From SAR86 cluster bacterium (GTDB lineage: Bacteria; Pseudomonadota; Gammaproteobacteria; Magnimaribacterales; Magnimaribacteraceae), in contig JAQWNM010000001.1 of assembly GCA_029268615.1 (NCBI GenBank), forward strand, positions 81,722 through 145,721: DNA of 64,000 nt. The letters are read 5' to 3'. A model generated the notes under the pieces. That model ran no database searches, had not been told where the DNA came from, and saw only the letters and a list, made by a program, of their open reading frames with translations. How positions within the stretch are numbered: position 1 is the stretch's first letter; each line of letters opens with the position of its first letter. Of the stretch, positions 18,028 to 26,593 are shown piece by piece. The position numbers and the translations under genes were made by a program.

Positions 18028-19154
18028 TAGCGCTTGTCCTGTCTATTTCTTCTTCTAATTTCATCTATCACTTGATCTGTTAGTTCACGAAGATTTGGTG
18101 CCTGTTGAGAATTTGAACCTGATTGCAAACTAGAATTTACCTGAGACTCTGATGAAGATTGAATGATCTTGTCTAGAGGCAAGTATAAAATATTATTCCC
18201 TCCATCCACGTCCACCATCACTTTAGTGCTATTTGCCATAACATTTTGAACGGCGTCTAAATACAACCTGTTTCTGGTTACTTTAGGTGCTTTTTGATAT
18301 TCTGTTAAAAGTTTATCAAACCTATTAGCATCTCCTTTAGCTTCTGCTATAACTTGGTCTCTGTATGCTTGAGCTCCTTGGATTTGTTTTTGGGCTTCAC
18401 CTCTTGCTTCAGGAACAATTCCATTTGCATAAGTTTCAGCCTGGTTCCGAACTTTTACTTCATCTTCTCTTGCCTTAATAACATCATCAAAAGAAGCTTG
18501 TACTTGATCAGGAGGAGCTGAATCTTCAATATTAACTATGACTACCTGAAGACCTGTGGAATATAAATCCAGGTAATCTTGCAATCTTATTTTTACTTCT
18601 TGAGCTATTTGATCTCGACCTACAGTCAAAACATCGTCCATGATTGATCCCCCAACTACATGCCTCAATGCACTTTCAGTTGCCTGAGCTAAGCTAGCAT
18701 CAGCATCTCTGATATCTAAGACATACCTTTTTGGATCTGCGATTTGATACTGCACAGAAACTGTGACATCAACTATATTCTCATCTTCAGTAAGCATTAA
18801 AGCATCATGTCTATGGGGCCTTACTCTAACAACATCGACAATAGCTCTTGAATCTAATAAAGGAGGATTCCAATGAAGTCCAGGTCCTTTTATTTCAAGA
18901 AATTTTCCTAGCCTTAAGACAACGGACCTTTCTGCTTGCTCTACTTGATAAATACCTGCCACAATCCAAAGTGCTAAAATAATCCCAAAGAAGTATAAGA
19001 CCCTACCTTTTTTAGGTTTTCCTTCTGAGCCCCCTGATCCACCGCCAAAGATACCTCCAAATCTAGCTTTGAGCTGCTTTATAGCTTCATCAATATCTGG
19101 AGGACCATCATTCTTTCCCCAAGGATCTTTATTATCATTACCATTCCAAGACAT
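18027..19154 (-). CDS. hflK: FtsH protease regulator HflK
   Basis: Partner of HflC in the SPFH complex that governs FtsH access to membrane proteins. The 375 residues begin with a polar glycine-rich cytoplasmic stretch (GGIFGGGSGGSEGK), a transmembrane segment near 52-68, then VEQAERSVVLRLGKF and the SPFH and coiled regions (PEARGEAQKQIQGAQAYRD). The tail is rich in Ser/Gln and then Arg. It lies 9 bp after hflX. Confidence 0.95.
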   Translation of the reverse strand: MSWNGNDNKDPWGKNDGPPDIDEAIKQLKARFGGIFGGGSGGSEGKPKKGRVLYFFGIILALWIVAGIYQVEQAERSVVLRLGKFLEIKGPGLHWNPPLLDSRAIVDVVRVRPHRHDALMLTEDENIVDVTVSVQYQIADPKRYVLDIRDADASLAQATESALRHVVGGSIMDDVLTVGRDQIAQEVKIRLQDYLDLYSTGLQVVIVNIEDSAPPDQVQASFDDVIKAREDEVKVRNQAETYANGIVPEARGEAQKQIQGAQAYRDQVIAEAKGDANRFDKLLTEYQKAPKVTRNRLYLDAVQNVMANSTKVMVDVDGGNNILYLPLDKIIQSSSESQVNSSLQSGSNSQQAPNLRELTDQVIDEIRRRNRQDKR

Positions 19155-19163
19155 ATTTATTTC

Positions 19164-20480
19164 CTATATTGTTTTAGTTGCTGTTAACAATGTTTGTTCA
19201 TTCTCAAAAAAATCAATACCTGTAAATGAAATTAACTCAGCTAACTCTTTTGAGCCTAGTTCAACCTTTAATTGTATCAGACCTGAAGCATCAAATCTTT
19301 CTTGAATTACCCTTCCTTTACAAAATAAATCAGATCTTACTTTTACATGAGAAGATTCCAAGTAAAGCCATCCGATTTGCTTAGGGCCATAGACGCAGTG
19401 ATTTATAGCTTCTTCAAGAGAAATTATGCCTTTATTTTTGTGGGCCGATAACCAAACTTTCTTTTGTTCGGGTTTCGATATAAAAGATAACTCCTTTACA
19501 TCTATTAAATCGCTTTTGTTAAAAGCTATTATTATGTCTATATCTTTTAACCCCAGATCTTCGAGCAACTTATTCACTTCTGTGATCTTATATTGATAAT
19601 CTTTATCTGATATGTCGACAACATGCAAAAGAAGATCTGCAGCTTTCAATTCATCTAATGTTGCCTTAAATGATTCAATTAACTGAGTGGGTAAATCAGA
19701 AATAAATCCTACAGTATCAGAAAATAAGAGTCCTTCTAATTTCTTATTTCCAGCTTTTCTAGTGACAGAATCCAAAGTAGCAAATAACTTATCAGCTGCA
19801 AACTGGTTATCTCCTGTCAATAAGTTAAACAATGTTGTTTTTCCTGCATTCGTATAACCTAAAATTCCTACCAACTTAGTATTGCCTTTAGATCTAGAAT
19901 ATCTACTTATTTCCTTTTGACTATGAACTTTAGATATTCTTTTTTTTAAGCTTTTGACTCTTTGACTAATCAGTCTTCTATCAGTTTCTAATTGAGTCTC
20001 TCCTGGGCCTCTTAAGCCAATGCCTCCTTTTTGCCTTTCTAAGTGACTCCATCCTCTAACTAGCCTAGTCGAAAGATGATTAAGTTGCGCCAATTCAACT
20101 TGGAGTTTACCTGTATGGCTTTGTGCTCTAGATGCAAAAATGTCTAATATAAGCGAGGTCCTATCTAATACCCTTGCGCAAAGAAACTTTTCTAAATTTC
20201 TTTCTTGAGAAGGTGATAAATCATGATTAAAAATTACTAATCTAGCTTTGTGCTCATCAACTAAAGATTTAATCTCCTCTAATTTACCTGATTTAACAAA
20301 GAAATTAGGAGTAGGTTTATCCTGTTTACCTACTATGGATGCAGAAATATGTGCACCCGAAGAAACTACTAAATCAATAAATTCTTGGAATTTATTGACA
20401 GATAAATTTCTTTTATTAAAGCCCAATTCTATTTGAACAATGATGGCTTTCTCGACTATTGAATCAGGATAAAAATTCAT
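19164..20480 (-). CDS. hflX: GTPase HflX
   Basis: Ribosome-binding GTPase that splits stalled or stressed ribosomes. The N-terminal domain (about residues 1-175) includes QVELAQLNHLSTRLVRGWSHLER and GLRGPGETQLETDRR; the G domain has the P-loop GYTNAGKTT (208-216), DTVGFISDLP and NKSD. The length of 438 residues is normal. It follows miaA by 11 bp with no hfq between them, unlike the classic operon. Confidence 0.95.
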   Translation of the reverse strand: MNFYPDSIVEKAIIVQIELGFNKRNLSVNKFQEFIDLVVSSGAHISASIVGKQDKPTPNFFVKSGKLEEIKSLVDEHKARLVIFNHDLSPSQERNLEKFLCARVLDRTSLILDIFASRAQSHTGKLQVELAQLNHLSTRLVRGWSHLERQKGGIGLRGPGETQLETDRRLISQRVKSLKKRISKVHSQKEISRYSRSKGNTKLVGILGYTNAGKTTLFNLLTGDNQFAADKLFATLDSVTRKAGNKKLEGLLFSDTVGFISDLPTQLIESFKATLDELKAADLLLHVVDISDKDYQYKITEVNKLLEDLGLKDIDIIIAFNKSDLIDVKELSFISKPEQKKVWLSAHKNKGIISLEEAINHCVYGPKQIGWLYLESSHVKVRSDLFCKGRVIQERFDASGLIQLKVELGSKELAELISFTGIDFFENEQTLLTATKTI

Positions 20481-20491
20481 GTTAATTATTT

Positions 20492-21430
20492 CTATAATAA
20501 ATTCTTAGTGTCTAATTCTTTGATAATCAATTGTAATGCATTTGAAGTTTTTTGTGGCAGCCATATTAGTTGTTTCCAGCTACGTAACCAAGTCATTTGT
20601 CTTTTAGCTAACTTCCGAGATGCATTAATTGAGTTGTATATCATTTCATCTTCTGAGATTTCTTTTTCTAAATATTCCCAAATTTGTCTGTACCCAACCG
20701 AACGCATGGACGGTAAGTCTCTATGAACTCCTTCAGAATTTTTTAGTTTCTTTACTTCTTTTATAAAACCTTTCTCTATCATATCTAAAAATCTTTCCTT
20801 AATGATTTGCCTTAAAATCTCTCTACTTTCTGGAAAAATAGCAAATTGAATTAGTTGATCCTTATTTGGTGAAGAAGGCTTAGAAGATCTTATAAGTTTG
20901 GATAATGGCTGACCGGTTAATTCATAGACTTCTAGGGCTCTTTGTATTCTTTGTGAATCGTTTTTATCAATCTTCAAGGCTGATTCTTTATCAATCATTA
21001 GAAGGGAAGTATGCATTTCCGGCCAACCTATTTTCTCAGCTCTTTCTTTGAGCTTCTCTCTAAGGAAAACGTCAGCACTTGGAAGATTTGCAAGACCTTT
21101 AATAAAAGAATTGAAATAAAGCATTGTTCCACCAACTAACAAAGGAATTTTTTGTTGAAAGTTTATTTCTTGAATCTCTTCAGAAACATCAATGTTAAAT
21201 TGAGCAGTTGAGTATGGTTGCGTTGGTTCTTTTATATCAATTAACCGATGAGGATACTTCTTTAAATCTTCTTTCGAAGGCTTTCCACTTCCTATATCGA
21301 GTTTTTTATATACTTGTACAGAGTCCACACTAATAATTGACGAATTTAATATTTTACTCAACTCTATAGCTAAATTAGTTTTTCCTACTCCAGTAGGTCC
21401 CATGATTGAAATTAAATAATCCTTTTGCAC
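20492..21430 (-). CDS. miaA: tRNA dimethylallyltransferase
   Basis: Adds a dimethylallyl group to A37 of tRNAs that read codons starting with U. The 312 residues show the P-loop GPTGVGKTNLA (11-21), SVDSVQVYKKLDIGSGKPS, PHRLIDI and a DSQRIQRALEVYELTG stretch, all family hallmarks. It is the first gene here of the hflX-hflK-hflC-hisZ-purA operon. In many relatives mutL precedes miaA; here the amtB terminator and a gap of 75 bp do. Confidence 0.96.
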   Translation of the reverse strand: MQKDYLISIMGPTGVGKTNLAIELSKILNSSIISVDSVQVYKKLDIGSGKPSKEDLKKYPHRLIDIKEPTQPYSTAQFNIDVSEEIQEINFQQKIPLLVGGTMLYFNSFIKGLANLPSADVFLREKLKERAEKIGWPEMHTSLLMIDKESALKIDKNDSQRIQRALEVYELTGQPLSKLIRSSKPSSPNKDQLIQFAIFPESREILRQIIKERFLDMIEKGFIKEVKKLKNSEGVHRDLPSMRSVGYRQIWEYLEKEISEDEMIYNSINASRKLAKRQMTWLRSWKQLIWLPQKTSNALQLIIKELDTKNLL

Positions 21431-21462
21431 ACTTTCATTCTAGTTGATTATTATACAAACAT

Positions 21463-21490
21463 AAAAAAACCGGCCTTTAAAAGCCGGTTT
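21463..21490 (-). terminator. Rho-independent terminator of amtB
   Basis: On the minus strand the stem AAACCGGC/GCCGGTTT with an 8-base loop runs into a seven-base T run. It starts 15 bp after the amtB stop and separates glnK-amtB from miaA, whose own promoter must then lie in or next to this 75-bp gap. Confidence 0.88.
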
Positions 21491-21505
21491 CTTAATTAAT
21501 TTATA

Positions 21506-22786
21506 TTACACTAGATCGTAACTTCTCTCTTCATGTTCTGTAACGTCTAAACCTTCATATTCTTCTTCTTCAGTAACTCGCAAAGGCATTAATGAGCCTA
21601 TGACTTTTAGAATTATCCATGAAGCTACAGCTGTCCAAATACCTATAACAGCTATTCCTTTTAACTGTACTAGAAGTTGTTGCATTGGTACCCATGTTTC
21701 TCCTGCACTTGAACCCAAGAAGCCTCCTTGAACTCCAACGAAACTAACCATAATTATACCAATAATTCCTCCTATTCCATGAACAGGAAATACGTCTAAT
21801 GAATCATCTATGCCAAACACACCTTTAACAGCTTGAGTGGCATAGAAACATATTGATCCTGCCATAAAACCAATTAATAAAGCACCTTCTGGTCCAACAC
21901 TACCAGCTGCAGGGGTAATAGTTGCTAATCCAGCAACCATACCTGTAGCTATGCCTACGATTGTTGGTTTACCACCTTTGATCCATTCTATTGCCATCCA
22001 AGTTAGGGCTCCCATTGCTGCACTGATATGAGTTACTAACATTGCCATACCAGCTAAACCATCAGCTGCCCAAGAACTTCCGGCATTAAAGCCAAACCAC
22101 CCAACCCATAACAAAGCTGCTCCTGTTACTACCATTGTTCTATTATGAGGTGGCATAGCCGTTGCAGGAAAACCTTTTCTTGGGCCTAAAACTAGAGCTA
22201 TTACCAAAGCGCCCACACCGCATGTTAGGTGAACCACTAAACCTCCGGCAAAATCTTTTACGTCAGCTAAATAACCTCCTCCCCATATCATATGGCAAGC
22301 AGGAATATATACCGCTGTAAACCATAATAAGGAAAACAAACACATAGCTCCAAATTTCATTCTTTCTGCAAAAGCACCTACAACTAATGCCGGTGTAATA
22401 ATTGCAAAAGTCATTTGGAAAATAACAAATAAAGAATGGGGCATTGTTGTGCCAGGTGCCAAGGTATCTCGCCCAAGTCCATTAAGAAAAAAGGCACTTG
22501 TACCTCCAATAAATGCATTACCTTCGGTGAAGGCAAGACTGTAACCATATACAACCCATGCTATCGACACTATGCAAGCTATTGCAAAACACTGCATTAA
22601 AACTGAAATGGCATTTTTACTCCTTACCAACCCTGCATAGAAAAGTGAAAGTCCAGGCAAGGTCATTAATAAAACTAAAGCGGTGGAAGTAAGGATCCAT
22701 GCAGTATCGCCACTATCTAGGCCATCAGCTGAAGTAGTAAAAGATAACAAACTTAAAAATAGTATGGAAAATAATTTATTTAGCAT
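21506..22786 (-). CDS. amtB: Ammonium transporter
   Basis: Inner-membrane trimeric channel for ammonium uptake. The 426 residues begin with a signal-peptide-like segment (MLNKLFSILFLSLLSFTTSA) and go on to about eleven hydrophobic helices, with typical stretches LPGLSLFYAGLVRSKN, PACHMIWGGGYL, DFAGGLVVHLTCGVGAL, LLWVGWFGFNAGS and FPVHGIGGIIG, which hold the twin pore histidines. The cytoplasmic tail is acidic (RVTEEEEYEGLDV). It is cotranscribed with glnK, 29 bp upstream, whose PII product plugs the channel when nitrogen is ample. Confidence 0.97.
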   Translation of the reverse strand: MLNKLFSILFLSLLSFTTSADGLDSGDTAWILTSTALVLLMTLPGLSLFYAGLVRSKNAISVLMQCFAIACIVSIAWVVYGYSLAFTEGNAFIGGTSAFFLNGLGRDTLAPGTTMPHSLFVIFQMTFAIITPALVVGAFAERMKFGAMCLFSLLWFTAVYIPACHMIWGGGYLADVKDFAGGLVVHLTCGVGALVIALVLGPRKGFPATAMPPHNRTMVVTGAALLWVGWFGFNAGSSWAADGLAGMAMLVTHISAAMGALTWMAIEWIKGGKPTIVGIATGMVAGLATITPAAGSVGPEGALLIGFMAGSICFYATQAVKGVFGIDDSLDVFPVHGIGGIIGIIMVSFVGVQGGFLGSSAGETWVPMQQLLVQLKGIAVIGIWTAVASWIILKVIGSLMPLRVTEEEEYEGLDVTEHEERSYDLV

Positions 22787-22815
22787 CGGAAATATCTCCT
22801 TAAATAATTAATTAA

Positions 22816-23163
<348 letters not shown>

Positions 23164-23231
23164 TTATATAAAAACTTTAACTAAATCATATCTCAGACAA
23201 ATAAAGATTTATAGCCACTATATAATTAATA

Positions 23232-23247
23232 AGCAATTTCTATGCCA
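23232..23247 (-). promoter_or_regulatory. Sigma-54 (RpoN) promoter of glnK-amtB
   Basis: On the minus strand TGGCATAGAAATTGCT matches the -24/-12 consensus TGGCAC-N5-TTGCA/T at all but one position, with exact spacing between the GG and GC doublets. Transcription would start near 23221, giving a leader of about 65 bases before glnK. This is how glnK-amtB is driven in other proteobacteria. Confidence 0.78.
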
Positions 23248-23281
23248 ATTTATTTAGGGATTTTCATTGCAAAAAAGTTTT

Positions 23282-23325
23282 AAAAAGGTGCAAGTAATAA
23301 AAAAGCGCACTAATTATTTGCACCT
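23282..23325 (-). terminator. Hairpin after waaA: terminator, possibly also an activator site
   Basis: On the minus strand AGGTGCAA-A-TAAT pairs with ATTA-C-TTGCACCT (12 pairs, one mismatch) and runs into TTTTT, so it reads as the waaA terminator. It also lies about 40-80 bases upstream of the sigma-54 promoter, where NtrC enhancers sit, and its arms contain GGTGCA and TGCACC, the half-sites of the enteric NtrC motif. However, the half-sites stand in the reverse order and too far apart for a standard site, so the second role is speculative. Confidence 0.65.
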
Positions 23326-23364
23326 ACTCATTTCTTGATGAGAGTAGTAAAGTGAAATTGGTAT

Positions 23365-24651
23365 TTATTTAGATTGAACTAGATATTTATCTAATAATCT
23401 CAGTATAGAATTAACTGCACCTTTGTTGTCTAGGAAAACTCTCTTAGCTGCTACTTCCATTGATTCTTTAAGTTCGCTATCCTTTGTAACAGATATAAAA
23501 AAATCTTTAATGTTCTTTTGGTTTTCTACTAATTCTAGTGCTTTTACTTTTTTTAATTGGTTGGAAATATCCTCAAAATTTCTAAGACTTTTTCCTGAAC
23601 AGATTGCAAGACCAATTGATGCTGGTTCTAAAAGATTCTGACCCCCGTGATCTATTAGGGAGCCACCTATGAATGCGACATCTGAAACAGAATATAGTAG
23701 GCTCAATTCCCCCATTGTATCTCCCAGAAGCACATTAACCTCTTGTGAAATATCGTCATCTAAAGACCTTCTTGCAATGATAAAATTTCTTTTCTTAATT
23801 TTTTTAAAGACTCTATCAAACCGCTCAGGATGACGAGGAACCAATATCAACAATGAATCTTGATCAAATCTTAAGATCTCGGTAAATGCATCTAAAATTA
23901 TCTCTTCTTCTCCCTCATGAGTACTAGCAGCTATAAATGTTGGCCTATTTTTGCCTTCTATAGACCAATCTTGACGTATTGATTCTGAAATAATATTTAT
24001 TTCTTTCGGAGGATCATAATCAAATTTTAAATTACCACACACCTCTATACTTAAATGTTCTGGACAAAGATACTTAAACCTTGAAGCATCTGTTTCATAT
24101 TGAGTAAATATAGCTGTGACCTTTATTAATGTTTCGGATAAAAGTTTTTTTACATATAGATATTTATTTAAGGACTCTATTGAAAGCCTCGCATTAACTA
24201 AAAATGTAAATATATTTTTTTTATGGCATGAATTAACAATATTAGGCCAGAGTTCAGTTTCTAATAAAATTAGAGCTTTTGGCTCCCAAAAGCATAAAAA
24301 CCTATCTATGAAATACGGGAGATCAAAAGGTAAATACTGATGGTAGACTCTGTCTCCTATCTTAGATAATAAAATTTTTGATCCAGTTAAGGTCGAAGTG
24401 GTAACAAGAACATCTTTATCTGGATAATTTGCAAGGAGAGATCTAAGTAAGGGCATTGCAGCATTTACTTCTCCAACTGAAACTGCATGCACCCATAGAA
24501 CTTCTCGAATAGGTTTATTTAAAATTGAAATTCCTAGTCTTTCATGCCATCTATTCCAATGATCTTTATCTTTTAATCCCCTTATTATCAATCTAAGAAA
24601 GAAAAAAGGTAAAAGAAGATAAGAAAGGAAGGTGTATAAGATCAAGACCAT
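23365..24651 (-). CDS. waaA: 3-deoxy-D-manno-octulosonic acid transferase
   Basis: Transfers Kdo from CMP-Kdo to lipid IVA, an essential step of lipid A-core synthesis at the inner membrane. The N-terminal hydrophobic anchor (about 2-23) leads into WHERLG, the catalytic-glutamate region WVHAVSVGEVNAA, LETELWPNIV, LVPRHPERFD and FIGGSLIDHGGQNLLEPA, all typical of the GT30 family. It has 428 residues. It is divergent from hldD, 61 bp away, so the gap must hold both promoters. Confidence 0.95.
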   Translation of the reverse strand: MVLILYTFLSYLLLPFFFLRLIIRGLKDKDHWNRWHERLGISILNKPIREVLWVHAVSVGEVNAAMPLLRSLLANYPDKDVLVTTSTLTGSKILLSKIGDRVYHQYLPFDLPYFIDRFLCFWEPKALILLETELWPNIVNSCHKKNIFTFLVNARLSIESLNKYLYVKKLLSETLIKVTAIFTQYETDASRFKYLCPEHLSIEVCGNLKFDYDPPKEINIISESIRQDWSIEGKNRPTFIAASTHEGEEEIILDAFTEILRFDQDSLLILVPRHPERFDRVFKKIKKRNFIIARRSLDDDISQEVNVLLGDTMGELSLLYSVSDVAFIGGSLIDHGGQNLLEPASIGLAICSGKSLRNFEDISNQLKKVKALELVENQKNIKDFFISVTKDSELKESMEVAAKRVFLDNKGAVNSILRLLDKYLVQSK

Positions 24652-24712
24652 ATTGATATGTTAACATGGCCCCACCTATAAAAACTGTAGCTAAAATTAT
24701 AAAAAGCAAAGA

Positions 24713-25666
24713 ATGATAATAGTGACTGGAAGCAATGGCTTTATCGGATCAAACTTAATCAAAACCTTAAACTCATTAGGCTTCAAAAATATACTTGCTG
24801 TCGATGACTCAACATTAGAAAATCAGATAAATATATCTGATTGTGATGTAGAGGACTTAATAAGTATCAAAGAGTTTTCTGAAAAATTAAATAAAGGTAC
24901 TTTGCAAAAAAAAGTAGACTACATTTTTCACCAAGGGGCTTGCTCTGATACAACCGAATGGGACTGTGATTTTTTACTTAAAAATAACTTTTACTTTTCG
25001 AAAGATATTTTAGAATTTTGTTTACAAAATACAATTCCTCTAGTTTATGCTTCATCTGCTTCTGTATATGGCAATGAAGGTAACTTTAAAGAAGAAAGGG
25101 AGAATGAAAGACCTATTAATCTTTATGCCTATTCTAAATATATATTTGATCAATTAGTTAGATCAAACTTAAATAAATTATCATCTCAAGTTGTTGGTCT
25201 AAGATATTTTAATGTTTATGGTCCAAGGGAATCTCATAAAAAAAAAATGGCTAGTGTAGCTTTTCACTTGCATCAGCAATTAAGTAAAGGTGAGGATATA
25301 GAATTATTTGGAGAATATGACGGATTTAAAGCAGGAAAACAAAGTAGAGACTTTATTTATGTTGATGACGTAATTGATGTAAATATCTGGTTCATGAGAA
25401 ACCAAAATGCTTCAGGGATTTTCAATGTAGGTACTGGAAAAAGCCAAACTTTTGATGAAGTTGCAGATGCAGTAATAAAATGGAACAAAAAAGGTAAAAT
25501 TAGTTATATTCCATTTCCTGAAAACTTAAAAGGTTCCTACCAAAGCTATACTCAAGCTGATATATCTAAATTAAGAGAGTGCGGATATGAAAAACCATTT
25601 AGAGATGTCCAATCAGGTGTAAAAAGCTATTTAGATAACTTTTCTATTTGGCCAAAAAATGAATAA
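24713..25666 (+). CDS. hldD: ADP-L-glycero-D-manno-heptose 6-epimerase
   Basis: Last step in making ADP-heptose for the inner core of lipopolysaccharide. It is a short-chain-dehydrogenase-fold epimerase: NADP site GSNGFIGSN (6-14), HQGACSDTT, the YAYSKYIFD Tyr/Lys pair, and the HldD-specific YFNVYGPRESHK and GKQSRDFIYVDDV. It has 317 residues. Its end overlaps lpxL by 8 bp. Confidence 0.95.
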   Translation: MIIVTGSNGFIGSNLIKTLNSLGFKNILAVDDSTLENQINISDCDVEDLISIKEFSEKLNKGTLQKKVDYIFHQGACSDTTEWDCDFLLKNNFYFSKDILEFCLQNTIPLVYASSASVYGNEGNFKEERENERPINLYAYSKYIFDQLVRSNLNKLSSQVVGLRYFNVYGPRESHKKKMASVAFHLHQQLSKGEDIELFGEYDGFKAGKQSRDFIYVDDVIDVNIWFMRNQNASGIFNVGTGKSQTFDEVADAVIKWNKKGKISYIPFPENLKGSYQSYTQADISKLRECGYEKPFRDVQSGVKSYLDNFSIWPKNE

Positions 25667-26591
25667 CCCTTCTATTCCTAAGAATACTGATACTTTTTTA
25701 AAAAGTAGTCATTTTAGATTTAAGTATCTTTCAACCTGGCTTGGAATCTTATGCCTTTTCTTGATAAGCAAGATGCCTATGCGGTTTACTTTTAAATTAG
25801 GAAAAATACTTGGATTACTCTTATATAAAGTTGCAAAAAGAAGAAGGAAGATAGCTGAACAGAATATTAAGCTTTGCTTTCCTGAAAAGAAATCTAAAGA
25901 AATAAATTTCCTAGTTAAGGAGAATTTTATTAATTTTGGTATAGGAATTTTTGAAATGGCCCTAGGTTGGTGGGCAAGTGACAAAAGAATAAAGAATATT
26001 AAAACTTCATTTGTAAATAAAAAGGAAATAGAGGATTTAGAAAAAAATAAAGAAGGTGTCCTTGTGCTTATTAAGCATTCTACCCATCTAGAATTAGATC
26101 TTCGACTTCTATCTCGAGATCTATCCTTAGGTGGAATGTATAGACCACAAAACAATCTTGTAATAAATCACTTTATGATAAAAGCAAGAAACTCTATATT
26201 TACAGGTGTAGTAAACAGGTCTGAAACAAAGAAAGCTATACGATGGATAAAAGAAGGCCTAAAGTTTTTGTATGCAGCAGATCAAGATTATGGAGAACAA
26301 GTATCTGAATTCATAAGTTTTTTTGGCCACAAAGCAGCGACAGTAAAACTTCCAGCTTATTTTGCTACACAAAATATAAGGACAGTATTTCTAAACGTAG
26401 ATAGAAAAGACTTGAGTTACCAAATAGAATTAATAGAGCTCAATACAGGTCTAAAATCTGACGATTTTTTAAAATCTATGAATAATGAATATGAAAAAGT
26501 TATCAATAATTTTCCAGAACAGTATCTTTGGGTACATAGAAGATTTAAATCATCAAAAGAATTAGGTAAAGAATTTTATCCTAGTAAATAA
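25659..26591 (+). CDS. lpxL: Lipid A biosynthesis late acyltransferase (LpxL/HtrB type)
   Basis: Adds a secondary acyl chain to Kdo2-lipid A from acyl-ACP. The 310 residues have a hydrophobic N-terminal anchor (about 24-40), the catalytic H-x4-E motif in IKHSTHLELD (H140, E145), GGMYRPQNN, the YAADQDYGEQ stretch and WVHRRFK near the end. LpxL versus LpxM cannot be decided from motifs alone. It overlaps hldD and converges with hldE, 2 bp away. Confidence 0.9.
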   Translation: MNNPSIPKNTDTFLKSSHFRFKYLSTWLGILCLFLISKMPMRFTFKLGKILGLLLYKVAKRRRKIAEQNIKLCFPEKKSKEINFLVKENFINFGIGIFEMALGWWASDKRIKNIKTSFVNKKEIEDLEKNKEGVLVLIKHSTHLELDLRLLSRDLSLGGMYRPQNNLVINHFMIKARNSIFTGVVNRSETKKAIRWIKEGLKFLYAADQDYGEQVSEFISFFGHKAATVKLPAYFATQNIRTVFLNVDRKDLSYQIELIELNTGLKSDDFLKSMNNEYEKVINNFPEQYLWVHRRFKSSKELGKEFYPSK

Positions 26592-26593
26592 GC

